From Chromobotia macracanthus (taxonomy: Eukaryota; Chordata; Actinopteri; Cypriniformes; Botiidae), in NCBI GenBank assembly GCA_036877525.1, contig JAZGTH010000099.1, positions 786,001 through 850,000 of the forward strand: 64,000 nucleotides of DNA, in the 5' to 3' direction. Below, piece after piece: positions 11,591-27,147 of this stretch (position 1 is its first letter; every line of letters starts with the position of its first letter). The translations under genes were made by a program, and so were the position numbers. The notes under the pieces are model-generated. The model made no database searches. It worked only from the letters and a program-made list of their open reading frames with translations, and was not told where the DNA came from.

Positions 11591-12206
11591 GATTATTGAT
11601 GTATTGCATCTGTTTGCAGGTCAGTGCCAAACAGGTTTTGAAAGCCTCCTGAACCAATTTCCCTTTGAGCTTAAAATCAGCATATATTTCAAAAACTGAT
11701 CTGAAAACTGGAAATGTTTTGCCCATTGATTGTTCTCTTTGCTGTTATAGTTTGTTCATAATTATAGTTACCTACACAAATCTTACGTAGGAATAAAGTG
11801 TCCTCTAGAGTATGCATGTATGTCTCAAACATTAAAAAATAGATGAGAATTGATCAGTAACTGATTTTTTCTACATGGGAGAAGCCCTCCATAAGCATCC
11901 ATTTAAATATCTCAGTGTGCTAACCAAACAAACAAACAAACAAACAGAAATCTCTCTTTGCATGTTTAAACTATTATATAGCTCACATTGGCAGATAATG
12001 ATTATTTTAACTGACAAAAACAAACTTCTTCAGTCAGTCTTTGTACAGTACAAACAGTTGGAGCTAGCAACCCCTGTTCGATACAGTAAGACGTGCTGGG
12101 CAAACAAAACAAAACAAAAAAAGACAAACAACACTTAATGAACATAAAACATCTTGCTAACCATTACTCACTTTAGTTCCTCTATTTCTTTTCCAGTTCG
12201 TTCATC
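11591..12206 (-). other. usp6nl: USP6NL 3' UTR (inferred)
   Basis: Non-coding sequence directly follows the stop codon on the minus strand, with short (CAAA)n tracts at about 11925-11945. The extent depends on which poly(A) signal is used. Confidence 0.4.
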
Positions 12207-13636
12207 TCAGAGCAACATGGACTCCTGCATTTGAAAGGCCTCCTGCGCCTGCCTGTAATGTGCTCCTCCAAACAGTGGAGGGAGCTGTTGCCTGCCAGAA
12301 TGCTCTTGGTACGGTCCTCTAAAGTGGCGCACAGCATCCGAGATGGCCGTGGGAGCAAAGGTAAACTCCTGAACTGGGTGAACAGGAGACATCTGAGCTT
12401 TCTGGAAGCTGGGAGATCGAGGTAATCCTGCTGAGGAGTGTGGAGGCCCCGCCTCCATGTCTCCATACCAGCCCTCTCTCCGCCTATGTCCCTCATAATG
12501 CAGTTCTGTGGTTGCGTAAGCAGGAGACCCCGTCAATCGGGTGGGCTGTCTCAGGTAATACCCACTCTCACCTGCATTGTCCATTTGGGCTGTGAGCTCA
12601 GCCGGGGCTACGCTTAGAGGGGGCATGCTGGGTGGCGGCCGTCGGTAAGTTACATTGCTGTTGTTCATAAGTGCTTTCTCTGGTGAATTGTTAGATGAGG
12701 TACGTGCTGTTGTTGCGTACATTTGCTCGCTGTATGGCTGGCCATATAGCCTTTCCTCTGGCCGTGAATTTGTTGTGTAGCTAGTGTAGACAGGCGTCAT
12801 TCCAGGTGGGTAGTGCAGGGGTGCACGCAGTTCTGGTTTGGATGACATCACACTCTGTTTGGGCATTCGAAATGAAGGAACATTGGTTCCACCGCTAGGG
12901 GAACGGGTGGGGCTGCCTTGCCTCAAGGAAGGGCCACTGTATGGTCTGGATGGAGGGCGAGAAGGTGGCTTCTCCAGCTCTATAATCTCCATGACCTCTC
13001 CATCTGGTCCTGGAACATTGTCGTATTGCGAGGCATTGGATCCGCGGTTGGAGCCTGGAACAAACCCTCGGGAACGCGGCCACTGTTGAGCCCCAGTGGT
13101 CTCCTCTGGAGTTAGGGAGCTTGGTGAGGGTGGAACACCTGTGGTTAGACTGGACTGGCTCTCCTGAAGTGCTGCCGCCTTGACTGCTTCCAGTTTGCCT
13201 TCAGAAGGCTTGACCCAGCGAGGAGTGATATCCCTGCGCATGCTAGATCTAACACTGGAATTGTGATTAATCTGGAACTGGGCTGAAGGTTTTGCACTAT
13301 CTGTTGTGCTGTTGTTGGGCGTGTGTGTTGGAAACCTTTCCTTTTGGGTGTCCACACCCTGTATCTCCCTCTCACTCTTGGCTGGATGGTGCACCTTGTC
13401 CAGAGAGCTTGACGGCCGGCTTTGTTGATACTTCTCTGGTGATCCATCAGAGAAGTGAACAAACTCTGCTTGTTTACTGACACTTGCAGCAGGGCCAGAG
13501 TCAAGAGTGGGTGGACCCTCTCCTGTCCGTCTGACTGGCTGCCCATTAGCCACATGGTTGGTTGCTGCTGCCGCCAATCCTGCAGGCTCGGGGGGAAGTT
13601 GACCTAACGTTTTCTTAGGAAACTCTTCCTCTTTAC
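12207..13636 (-). CDS. usp6nl: USP6NL terminal coding exon, Ser/Pro-rich tail
   Basis: The exon starts after the acceptor CACACAG| with KEEEFPKKTLGQLPPEP, the conserved segment just after the TBC domain, and runs about 476 codons to the TGA at 12207. It contains proline-rich stretches (PPSRPPSRPYSGP, YRRPPPSMPPL) suited to SH3 binding, many Ser/Thr sites, and ends QESMLL. The 110 or so nt of ORF upstream of 13636 are intron read-through. Confidence 0.92.
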
Positions 13637-15406
13637 CTGTGTGGGTGACAGCAAAGCAGCCAATCAGAATCAACATAAGAAGTGTAAAAAGTATTAAAGA
13701 CCCTATGAAATCAAAATGAGGTGCTGCAGTGGCCCTTAATATTCTCATTTAGCTTTGGGGTCATTATACAGTGTGTTTGTGTAATCCTAAAAGGTGAGAA
13801 AATTTAATTTTAGCAAATAAATGTATTAAAAATCTACAGTCATATTTCATAAAAAATACTGACCAAAATCACTTTTTTTAAAACTTTTTTAGTGAAATGC
13901 TTTTTAGTGTGAATGCTCCTTTTAGTAATATCACCTAATTCTGACTAAGAGTAGCAAATCACAGTTAATGGATGTGATATAAAATGAAATCTATTGACAA
14001 ATAAAAAAAGCCCTTTGATATGTATCGCCTACTACAGAAAGTACGCCAACACAGGAGAGAACATAGCACTCAATAGGCAATTTCATGGGGTCTTTAAATC
14101 GTAAAAAAATAAACAGACACTTAAGTGCAAGAGTCATGCAACATGGTCTTTTAGAGGAACCAAAACTGCCAAATGAAATAAAAGTTACGGTCGACACTCT
14201 ATCAAATTAAACTAAACCACAGAAACACCCACAGTTGGCATCAAATCAAAGCTCAGATTGGAAAGACTGAGGATTCAAAAAGCTAACGATACAAATGAAA
14301 TTAAAATATCAACACAACACTTACAATTCAAGCCTGATTGTGGACATATAAAAAAGATGCGTTAGGTACATCCGGGAACACACAGTATGTGCACAATACT
14401 GAAGTTCGTGGTGAAGGAAACTGAACAGAACGTCAAGGGAATGATGAACGTTTACACACAGAGATACTGATGGCTGGAGCGGCTCTTGGTGTGTGTTGAG
14501 AGGGGACTGTGAGATATCACCCACGCATAAACCTGTCCACAGTTTAGCTGGTGGTGATTTATAAAAAATGGTGATTTACATACAGGGTCCAAAATTAACA
14601 TCTGCCATTTGGCAATTGCACGTTGATAAATAAAATTAAAATTAATTAAAATAAAAATTAAAGTTACTGGCTAGTTAAAAAAGAACGATTACTAAAAATC
14701 AACGCACATTGAAAATCAAATGACGGTCTGACCTTGCTGATATGAGCAAATGAAATCAAAGAGATACAACAAAACTACATTAGTCTTTTCTTTCGTCCAA
14801 CACATCTTCTAAATTGAGTGGAAACTTTTACCATCAGAGGTTTAGCTTTTCTCCAAAACAATCAAAACTCCAGGACACAACAGTTCTAATTTTGGACTCT
14901 GTTCTACTAACCTCAATGATCGAATAGTCACTAACCAAAATTATTTCATTTTTTTCTATATGCTACTAAGAATGCTACTACATAAACTACATAAAATACC
15001 AAAACAAATTTTCTTCTGTATGAAATATAAAAAAAGAATTTTAATTTGCATTTGATAACTGCATTAGTCTGTGTAAACTTTCAACAACAGTTTCTGAGAA
15101 ATTCCTGGAACATTCACTTAGATTTAACAGAAACAAAATACTTTTTTGCTGAAGAACCCAGGCTTTGTGAAAGACAGAGAAACAAAGAAGGAAGGGACGT
15201 GTGTGCAGTGGGAGGAGACGAACATATGGTTGATTGACAGATAGGGTAGTCAGTGTGATTGCCCACCGGTTGGTTTTGTAGGAGGGTTTTCGCCCCCCTT
15301 TCCCAGACCCACTAGTGTAAGCAGAGGCTACGTTTGAGGCGAGAGGGAGAGAATGAAGATTAGACACAAAGTACATAGCAGCAGTGACTAAGTGTGTGTG
15401 TTATAG

Positions 15407-15458
<52 letters not shown>

Positions 15459-18400
15459 GAGAGAGAGAGAAAGAAAGAGAAACAGGTTAACAATGTCTGC
15501 AGTGGGATGTGTCTCTTGGATTTAGTGCGATTTGTAGATGTATATGCTAAAGGTACCTGGAGGTGGCAGCTCTAGTTTAGAGCGTCTGAGCTCAGACATG
15601 GAGTTCTGAAGCTGCTCTATCACAAAGTCATCCTCAAAAAAGAAATCCTTCGACAGAGTCGCCTGAAGAAACTTCACCAGGTCCTCCATAGAGAACTTCA
15701 TGAGGGTTTCTAACACACACAGACACACAGCAAAAATACGATAACTGAATGTTCCAGTTCACCAAAACCTCACAGATTAGAATTACACACACATTTACAT
15801 GGATATCCCAAAAATTCATCCCACAGACATTTATCTATCATTTTTAATAAATAATGTAATTATAATGACTATAGACTAACCCAAACCCATATCCTTATGG
15901 AGAACCTAATATTAATTACATATATCTATCTATATATACATAAACACAGCTATGTACATGCACACACAGTGTGAGGTGACATTACTTTTGTGGAGTTTGA
16001 GTATTGTGTAGGACATCGCTGTCAGAACTCGCTCTCCTTCAAGAATATAAATGTCCCATATTCTCAGGGTGAGTGTAAATGGAGTCTGTTACAAAACAAA
16101 ACAAAGACACATGCACACACAGTAAGAAAAAAAAAAGACATACCTCTATAAAAATGATAACTGTGCTTTTATGTAATAAAACATGCTTACCCGATCCAAG
16201 AAACACTGAAAGAACCATTTCAGAGAATACAGGCTGGTGAACACCTCCTGATTATCCTGTAGATGGCAGCAAAGACACAGTTACCAAATGCAAACTGCAA
16301 CAAAATACCAAAGCTGTTTAGAGTGAAAACAAGCTTACTGAAAACTGCATTGAGCACAATACACAAAATTTACTGTTTTAATATAAAGTGAAAGGCTGTT
16401 TTGCCTTTTGTGTAAAAATGTCTCATTATTTGACAGGCACACCGAAAAAATTAAAACGAATAAAAAAAAAAATCAAGAAGGAAATTTCTAATTCATTGAT
16501 CACACTGAATATGAAAGAGCAAGTCGAGTGCATTGCATTGTGGGATACAGTGCTGTGTGCAGTATATGCCACTGTACCCTGCATATTTTGACAAAAGTAA
16601 TTAACTGGGTGTATTTCATGCATGTAGACAAATTGCACACAAGCTATACACAGCAAACATGCTGCATACAGCAAAAACAATATTATAGTTTTATATTTTA
16701 ACCATAGTCGTATATGAACCCACTCAGGAAATAAAGGACAGTGAAGCCTATCATCTTCTGATCTTTAATCCACTCACATCAAAGGCGACTCGCACACAGA
16801 AATAATTAATTCATTCATCTCTTTATTTATTAATATTCCCTTTAATTATTTAATTAATTAAATATTAATTCATTAATCTGGAGAGTTTGTTCGGTTTATT
16901 TGGGAAATCGGTAATACTAAGACAAACACAACCCCCGAGCCTTAAAATCCCAGTAAAATCATAGTAAAATCACAGCCACTGCATGTGAAAAAAGTTTCTC
17001 AATCCTTCATCAGCTTTGTTGCAACCATATCATACTGTAACTTTATGAATCCATTACTATTTCCTTATTTACTACTATGTTTTAGGTTTAACAAGGAAGT
17101 ACACACACTGCTTAATAATTCAGTACCATGCATGGTGTCAGTACTATGGTATTACCATATGACACCAGTAATATACCACAATGCTGTATAGTATACTGGT
17201 GAGGTATTGAGAAGGATGCATGTGTCTTACTAGATGTTGTTTGAGTTTGGGCATCATCTTCTGCAGAATACGGTCATGATGTTCCTGGAAGCGCATGAGC
17301 TTAGGGAACCCTGGTACAAAGAAACCTACACACACACAAACACACACACACAAAAGTGTGTAAGTGACCCACAGAAAGTGACCCAGAAATCTACTTCTTC
17401 ATTTTACACTGTAACATTTTTCAAAATCCTTTTATTTTTGGGTTTAAATTAGATTTTGAGTCCCACACTTTCAATGTGAATTCTGACTTTTGGCCCCCAC
17501 TTTAATGTCTAGAGATGTTGTTATAAATGCCTAAGAAACATGAAACGTGTGTTTTCCTGCCAGCATTAGAGATGTGTGTGTGTGTGTGTGTGTGTGTGTA
17601 CCGTGCATAGAGTGTTTTTGTCCTGACATCAGTTTGACCAGCGCCCAGAAAGCGTCTTCTTCATTCATATAGATGAGTAAGAGAGCGGTAATCTGACTCA
17701 TGCCCTGACAATAGCCCACCTCCTACACACAGACACATCACAGGAGAGAATGCATAGTGCCAGTTCCTTCCAAACACAGAACAAGTGCAAACACATACTC
17801 ATAAAATGTTGATAATGAGACTCAGCTTCCTCCTCCACTTTAAGTCTAGGGGATTTTTCCACCCGTTTAATTGTCCGTCAGGCAGAACTTTTATGTCACA
17901 TCATCGCTTAGAGAAGTGGCAGAACACATGATTTTAGACATCACTCATGTACACGTGAGGTGAGTTGTGCCATATTTAATATTGAGGGTTGGGTTTGTTC
18001 AAATGTCTGATTTTAAAAGTAGGGTAGGTAGTTTTGGATAGGCTAGCAACACCAAGCTAGTTTTGAAAGCATAAGATCCACCCTCCCTTAATATTGTTCG
18101 GTAAAGCCATGCCTCCTTCTACACATGAACACATACCCAGTTTGACAGGCAAGTAGGGCATCCTGTCATTACATTCGGACCGAATGATTACTGAACATTT
18201 GATTGTTCTGCGCCTTATGCAGAAAATATAATATACAAATATTAATAAAAAGCAATATTCTTAATTACTAAATACTACTAGGTCATTTAAAATGTTTCCT
18301 TCACAAATTTCCATGTCTAATTTGCAATTCTATGTAACCATTTTAATTTAAGACAAATATTAAGCTATAAAATTACTAAGTGGGAAATCATCTGTGCCAC

Positions 18401-21400
18401 AGTAATTTAGTCCTGACCTAAATTTAGACCGGCAACAGCCTGATGACAAACATCCTTTTAATGCATTTTAAAATTTAGACTGTAAAAATAGGAGATACTT
18501 GACTCACCGTGTTATAAACAGAGTATGCAGTGAGCACATGAAACAGATCTTGTTGTCTGCAACACAAAGCACACACACATTACAATCATGTTCACATCCT
18601 CCATTCTGTGTTTCTGTTATTTATAACATGGATTATTTGTTTCAGCATTTCTACATGTTCTGTGCTTCCCTTTCCCAGTGTTTTGCCATTTTCTTCCGTT
18701 CTGACTCATGGTTTCATAAAGCCGCAGTGTGAGAGTGAACTGACCCTTTCACATCTCCACAGGTAAATGTCACATCAGTCAATACGAGCGTTTTAGTCCT
18801 GTCACAATTCAATACACCGATAACTCAAAGAGAAATGGAGAGTGTGAGCGTCTCGCTCTCTCACACGCAATTGCGTCCTCAACTTTCTCATTTCACATCT
18901 CAGTTCAGTGCTGCAGTTTTATGGCCGTGATTAATAGAAGCATCGCTGAAGAGGTGGTAAAAATGTATTTTACACTAAAAAGCCACTTTACAAATAGAGC
19001 AACTCCAGTGCAATTCACGCCTGTTAAAACTGCATTCAATGCGGCTAAAACCATTCACGCCAAAGCCATGTCTGATGATAGATGTTCGGGTACTTATCAA
19101 TTTTGGGTTTAGGACAGTTAAGATGGACGGTATTTGTGACACACTCCATGTCTTTTAACAGCATAACATCGTGTTTCTAGTATTCATGTGCACATTGTGT
19201 GAAAGTTTTCGCATTTCTGTCTTACAGCCATGAAAGGAGTTGAAAAAATTGAATTTAACTTTGCACAGACAAGCTCAGTGCTTGTCACACTAGCTTCATA
19301 ATAACCAAGTGCTGTGTCTGTACTTTGATAACAGTGTACTGAAGCCAGAACATTCTTTTAAGAGAAATGTAATGGAAACTGTGATAAACTGAGATCATCC
19401 TATTATGTTACCTACATTTACCTCAGTTACCCTGAAATGATAAATGATATCAATGCAGAATCAAAGACCTATCTCATTTTAAGCAAGCTGAAAGTGCATC
19501 ATGGGAAATCAAATGGAGCAAATGTTATTACTGTGAAGTAGAGCAGTGATGCAGTAAGATGTCTATCTGTGTGTCTGTGTAATAGACTCACTTGACATCA
19601 TAACGGTGCATGAACATAATGTGATCTCTGTATGTACGATTCACATCCAGATCAATCTGACGGATATCTGGAGACAAACCTCTTGCTCTGATCTTCAGTT
19701 TCTGGAGAAAGAGAGAGATCTCATAAAACAACATAATAAAACTTGCATTGAATTACAGTCAACACTCTGCAGGCCACAAATGATTCTAATGACACGCTCA
19801 GAGACCACAGCATGACTTCTGACACACACGCGCGCGCGCGCACACACACACGCACGCACACTGAAGTCCAGTTATAAAGACTGCAGTAGTGTTTTGTGTC
19901 CAGCTGGACTCTGCAGGGCTTTAGTAAAGCTGCTATTGTCCAAGTGAAATTTCGCTCTGTGGTGTGTGTGTCAAACCACATAAGTGTTACATTTAAAACC
20001 TCAGGAGCTGCCTATTTTAGAAAATAATACTGAAGTATAGAATTTGTGTGTGTGTACCTCATAGAAGTCCTTTTTCTCATCTTTGATTTTGGGGACATCG
20101 AGCAGCAGACACCAAACCCGACCTCTGAGCTGCAGTGGAACTCCCTTATAGATCCTCCTCACCAGCTACACACAAACATGCACACGCATAGTTAGAAGCT
20201 ACATTTATGTGCATCTGTTATGTTGTACTCCATGTACTAGATTATTCTTCAAAGCAACTGTCCACTTAGTAAATTACATCAATTAATAAAAAGTAAACTA
20301 ATAAAAATGCCACAGGAGGCATTTTAAAGAAATGTTATGTTATAATGAGTCAGGAGTAATACTGTAACAATACTGTAAGTTTAATATCATAACTGTTGAT
20401 TATATAATGATTTGGAGCAACTTTCACAATAAATTTTATTTCTAACTGAAGTTGTTTTTAACAAATTTACAGTATAATGATTTGTTTTATTTTAAACAGT
20501 TAAGGACAATGTTTCAGCACAAAAATAGCACATTTTATCTTGGTCTGGTTACCCTGATTACAGAGATAACCACACTGTCCAATCATTTTCAATATTAGTT
20601 TAACAGAACACGCTGGTGTGTCACAGGTAATTGTGCAGTCAGTAAAGATTAAACTCCCATCATACGCTAGATTAAGAGCATGAAAGCAAAATGCTGAACC
20701 CACAAAAGCTAATGGCCGTTGTGAATTGTCTCTCAGCTACAATTAAACTTGTTCACTGGAACAGAGAGAGAGAAAGAGAGAGGGAGAGAGAGTGATGGGA
20801 TGTACGGCTGCAGAAGGGTGGAGAGGTAATGAAAAGAACAAACACTCTTCCGTTTCCTGCTCTCATCTGTCCACATTAGTGCCACTAAGTGATTTCCTGA
20901 CTATTTTCCCCCCTCAGGGCTCATCTGTATGTGTGTGTGTGTGTGTGTGAATTGATGGCTGTTGAGTAGTTCACTTATGATAAGGATTATATTAATAATC
21001 TGCGAGAGTGCTCTTGGTGAGGTTATTACTGACAGACAGCAGCGGACACATGTCCCACAGCCACATACTGAATGTGTGTGTGTGTGTCTACTTCTGCCTA
21101 CCATAACAAAATGAGCTGATTATAAGACTGTTTGCTTATTTGAATAAAATAAGACATTACAAATCAGCAGCTTTTGGTGTGTGTTTTCATGTGTGTGTTT
21201 GTTGATGGTGATCGGGTCTGTAATTAGGGATGTGCAGGAAATCAACGACTGCATCTGTGTGACGGAAATAAAGGAAACTGTAAAGACAAAGTGAGAGAAT
21301 AAGTCCCAAACACGTAAAGAACTGATGTGAAGGAGTTCACATCACTGTGAGGCATTGTTTCATTTTAATACCATGTAATGAATGTTTTTGTATATAAAAT

Positions 21401-22409
21401 TTGGACATAACAAAGGTGTATAGTGTCACACTGAGGCAGTATACGTGGCTTTGTTTAACAAGGAAGCAAAAATCTGATTTCTGGCAGTCGACTCAAACTT
21501 CATGTAGTTAGTAGTTTGAATCAAGGACATACCTGAGGTGGGGGCTGTAGTTAATGTGTTAATTATTAACAGAACTGATTATTCCCCTGAACAGTTTAAA
21601 AGCCACATGAAACCTAATAGCAACTACATTCACATGTGGTATGAAAGCAGATTTTTTAAATGTGTTTGAATGGTTTGTGGTTATATACAAATAATACCGC
21701 AATAATTTTGGCTTTTGGCCTCATGCCTGCAGCCTACAGCTGTGCTGTTATTCAATATGACAGTACTCCTGCGTGTGAGATATTGCTTAAAAACTGCACA
21801 CAGTCAACTATCGCCCTCTAACACAGACATCATTAGGACGTCCCATCAGAGCATTTAAACTGAACAATGGGGAAGTGTAATCACCAACAGCTGCCTGAAG
21901 ACAACACACACAGAGACTTGTGACAGATTTTGTGCACTTGAGGCAGGACAGTGGTGCTATTATGAGACTATTTAAATGGCTTTAGTCATTTAAATTCAGA
22001 TAAAAGACTTTAAAACCAGATTGTAACTCTGAAGAACTTTTAAAAACATTTCTGAGGGACGCGCACACACCTTGTCACTGTTCTTGTATTTCTCCCAGCT
22101 TTTCAACATTTTCAGCCATTTTGTTGTTCTCTCCACTTCCAAATGCTTTTGCTAAGAAACAAATGCAAACAAACCGATTGCATTAAATAACACAGGACAA
22201 AAACTCACCTCAGTGAGTGTCTAAATGGACTTTATGCAGATTATACTGAGGCTTAAAGATTCGACCGTATCACAAACTGTTTATGCTGTATTAGATTAAC
22301 AGACCTATTAAAACGTTTGAGGCCACAATGAAACAGACAAAATTTCCTGCTACATGAGCTGGTAATGGCCCCTAAAACAGGCATTTTATTCTGTTTCTAC
22401 AGTTTAGAG

Positions 22410-22505
<96 letters not shown>

Positions 22506-25500
22506 TAAAAGCTCTAAATAAATTGTCATTTATAAATTTAATTTACATTTTTATGTATTTGTATACGATTGACAGGTCTAACATGTTTGCTCTGAGTTTG
22601 GTTTCTAACTGAAATGTAACAGTTCTTGTGCTGCAGGTGTAAACACAGGACTGCGCTCACCTTTTCCTCCACTATGTCATACGCTGGAAGCTCGTCCTCA
22701 CTGTGAAGAGACGAGATAAACACACACAGTTAAGAAACTATTCAAATGAGAGCACACACAGATACTCAAACACACACACAGACACCCCCCGTCCCCCCAC
22801 CCCACACACAGAGGTTTTACTGTAGTGTGTTTGACTCTCGTACACTCTCAAAGGCCAGTCTGTAAATTCGGCCTATATAAGCAAATAATGTCTGCCTACT
22901 GCTCTGATAACCATAAATCACACACTGGTTATGCTTCTGACGCACATCTTGGTTCCTGCGCGCCGTTCACATACATTACTGAAAAAGAGAATTACTTTGT
23001 TCCACAGGAAGTACACTGACTGGATAAACATCACTACTGGTAATGATGACCCTGTAACCCCCACCCTGAAACTGTTTAACGTGAGAGGTCTCAGTCCGCT
23101 ACACAAACAGGAAATGTCGGTTTCCACGGAAACCATTTTTGGATCTGATCTGGGGCATTCATGAGGTATCCCAGGGAACTGATGACATGGCATTTTGGCT
23201 CCGTTCCAACCCCTAGTAGGCTGCTTCATGGTCTACTGTGTACAAATGTAAAGCAGACACCTTTAATGGCGGTATCCTAACAAAGAATGAAAAAACAAAA
23301 CCATTATTACATTGTCTCTAAAATGACTGGTTCTGATGGATGATGGATGCTGGTTCATACTAACAACAGATCTGTGTAGATGAATGATTTGATTTTCTCT
23401 GTTCTTCCTCTCTCGTCAAGTTCATCAACCTTTCCAAAATTCCTCTCTACAGTTTTGCACTTCCTGTCTCTCTGTTTGCTTGTTCGTCTATCTATCTGTC
23501 TATCTCTCGTCCACCTCCAGTTTTTATAATTCCTTTTCATTTTCTTTTGCTGTCTCTCTTTCCCTTCACTCTCTGTAACTATAATTATAGCTTCCTGATC
23601 TGCAAGCCACATGTGGCACCCTATAAATATCCCATAGTGCTCTGATGTTTAAGGGGCCTGGGTGAACCACAAACCTCCCTGTCAGAATGAGAAGACAGGA
23701 AAGAAAAGTCAACAGGAGAGGGCAAGAGGAGCAGACCAATGTCAAGATAAGAGTGAATGTTAAGATAGGTGAACGGCCAGATTTCAACAGCATCTGCATC
23801 CACAAACACAAACACACTCAAGATCTCACTCAGAACAGAATAATGGACGTCTCTTACTGTAGGAAGCCGAAGCGGTCCACAACTTTATACAGATCAAAAT
23901 TGGTCTCCTCCCACGGCTCCACCTCCGCACTTTCTTTACCCTGAAAACACAAATATCACAGTCTGCTTCATTCACATCAGTCCAGACAGAGTCTGCATGT
24001 GTGCATTAGGCTGATTTAAGCTTGACCCTGCTCTGTTCATACTCATTTAAGACAGGTAAGGGTGGGCGGCACGTGGATGGTGTCAGCGGTTCACAGATAA
24101 ACATTTCAAACAGTAGAAATAAAGAAACCTGTGGCAGAAATGGACCTTATGTGTTTAGGAAGAGCGAGATACATGGGCTGTGTGCTGACCACACACAAAC
24201 ACACAATTAGAGTTTAAGTTTCTTACTAAACCTCTCATTTTAAATTTAGGTCCGATGTATATAGTGTCATATGCTAGACACACCAAAAAAGTAATAAAAT
24301 GTGTTATTTAGTCAATGATTTAGACAATTTCAGATTTAAAATCTGCGTTACAGTGATGACATTGTTGTAGTATGTGCATATTGAAGTGTTATTGGTCTTT
24401 TCTTAAGTGCCTTGCAACCTACTTTACTCGCTTTGCAGGCTCTTGTTATTCCTTCAGGAAATGCAGATCCAGTTTTACTAATGACACTGTTTTAGATTCT
24501 CACATTAAATGCACAACTATGTAAAAAACTGCCATTATAACATAAAAAACGAAACAATATTGCGTATTCAACACTGCATTAAAGCAAGGTGAAGATTTTG
24601 TTGAGAAATATATGCAAATTTGGGTGTAAATCTTAATTATTCTGGTAACACTAGAAGATAAGAAGAGGTATAAATCGATAGAAGAAAGAAAAAGCAGAAG
24701 AGGGATAAAATAGAGGATAAAAAGAAAAGAAATGAAGCGGTACAGAGAAAAGCATATAAAGGGCTCACACGCAGTCATTTATACACGTCTTACCCTCCCA
24801 TGTATCCATGTGCATAAATCTACAGTGAGAAATGATAATCAGCGACACACAGCTGTGGGTCACATATCAAGGACAAACCACTCCTCCCGTTTCCATCTCT
24901 TTCTCCCTGTGAGACGGCGCAGAGAATGACCTCAGAGGCTCACGTACGTTCACATTTGAATTTTATGATATTTGATTAACATTTGACCTGAAACAATGAG
25001 TTGGGATTAAATTACATCACTTCCCTGGCTCAGTGGCCTTTACACTTCCTGCGCCCCACTTCCTTTCTGAGATGCTCTGTGAGAAGCTCACGTGACCCAA
25101 TAACACACGCACAGTGTAACCCAAACCTTAACCTCAATGACTGCTGTCAAAGCACTCGTGGACATCAGTAAACGCAGGAACAAAATTTCTGACTTCTAGT
25201 GTACATACACATGAATTTGTTACATAAGCCATATTTTGATGGCTGTGGTGTTTTAGGGGATGAAGGGTTTTGGCGAGCTGACAGTCTAACAGTTCCTGTT
25301 ACAGTAAGAATGCTAAATCAAAAATTCAGTCAGCATACTCAAATCCTCACAGGGAAGATGAGTTTCTAACTTCATCCCTGTTAAAGCATCACAGTTAGAG
25401 AAAAGTGAAAGATAAAATACTAAGAAAAATGTACATAAACTAGTCAACCTCACTAACCAGCTGGTCAATCATCCTGTCATCTTGACCTATCATCTCTAGA

Positions 25501-26054
25501 AAGAAATTACAATTAAGATTTGTTAATAGTTAACAGCGACATTATTTGAATAAAAATGAAGTAAATTCCTCTTAATGCTCAGTACTGCAATTTATAAAAC
25601 ATCACATATCTGTAAAAAATTAACATTATGCGAAAGTGTGTTATGTGCGTTATGTCATTATTAAATTCGCCATGAAATGTAAGTTGTAAGTGACTATCTT
25701 TTCTTCCATGTGGTGAGGCATATCTGACTGAAGCAGCTTCTGGAATGAGATAAAGACAGGATTTGATTTCATTCTTCAGGGATTAATTGAAATGTCAGAT
25801 GTCGGAGGGTCAGAAACTGTCTGGTCATTGGACCGTCAGTATAGGCCAAAATATGTGCTTTGTTTCTGTTGAGTCTGAGTCTGTTTCTGTTTTCTCTGTT
25901 TTGTGTTTTTCTTGTCAATTGGATTGGAGGGTTTTTCAGGGGTGAGTGAATAATGATTGTTTTCTCTCACCTTGTCATATTTGGCGAGTATCTCGGCTCG
26001 CTCCTGTTCCAACTTTACTGCAGCATCCTGCTCTGAATCAGACGCTGAGTGAGT

Positions 26055-26096
<42 letters not shown>

Positions 26097-26311
26097 GCCA
26101 CAATATTCATTGGCCAATATGTGAATCACCTCTTTATAAGTCTTAGAAACATTGAGAAGAGATGCTGTACCTCTTTCTTTACACACACATTCACATTTTT
26201 ACAATTAAAAAAAACTTTTGTACTATATTTTATAGCGTCTTTAACAAATTATGACATGCCCAAAAGGAGTTTTTTCCTAGATTTGTCAGGATTTGCTGAC
26301 TTTTGGGTACA

Positions 26312-26348
<37 letters not shown>

Positions 26349-27040
26349 ACACTCATCACACACACTCACACACACACACACACACACACATTCTCTCCTT
26401 TCTAATTTCTGAAGCACAGCAACAAATGGCTTTTCATACAGGACTGAGTCAGTATGTGTTTCTCAAGGACATTGTGTGTCGTTCTCATCTTAAGCACGCT
26501 GAGGTCTGCTTTCAGAAGAAAGTTAAGCTGTATGTGCAGCATGATGACAATTAAAACAGGAAAAATGATTCTACCTTTGCAAAAAATGGAAAATATCACT
26601 GTAATACACTCACAATGGAAGTCTATGGAACAATGTACTGGAAGCAGATAAACGTTTAAATAGTGCAGCTATATAACTCTATATAACTCAAATAATGCCT
26701 TTATATGTGGAAGACTATATATGAACTTAGACAACAATACAAGCTACACATTTCTGCTTCTAAACACTCTGTAACGGTTTGCCCTATAGATTTCCACAGT
26801 AACTGCATTGCTGTAAACATGATTTTAGTTTGATTTTTACAAACTGAAAGGATGAGTGGAGATGATTATTTCTGGAATCAACAGCATGCCTCAGATGCTG
26901 TCCATACAGCTTCACTTGTTTTGAAACTGGAACATTCCTTTGCACAATAACACGAGCATAGAAGATGATGGCAAAAAACAGAGATAAGATAACATTCGGT
27001 AACCAGCCTACTAGGTCTTAGCCTGCACTGGAGCGTGTAG

Positions 27041-27109
<69 letters not shown>

Positions 27110-27115
27110 TATACA

Positions 27116-27147
<32 letters not shown>

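Noticed and set aside
12838..13480. several ORFs in other frames over the USP6NL terminal exon
   Set aside because: They are shadows of the true minus-strand coding frame.
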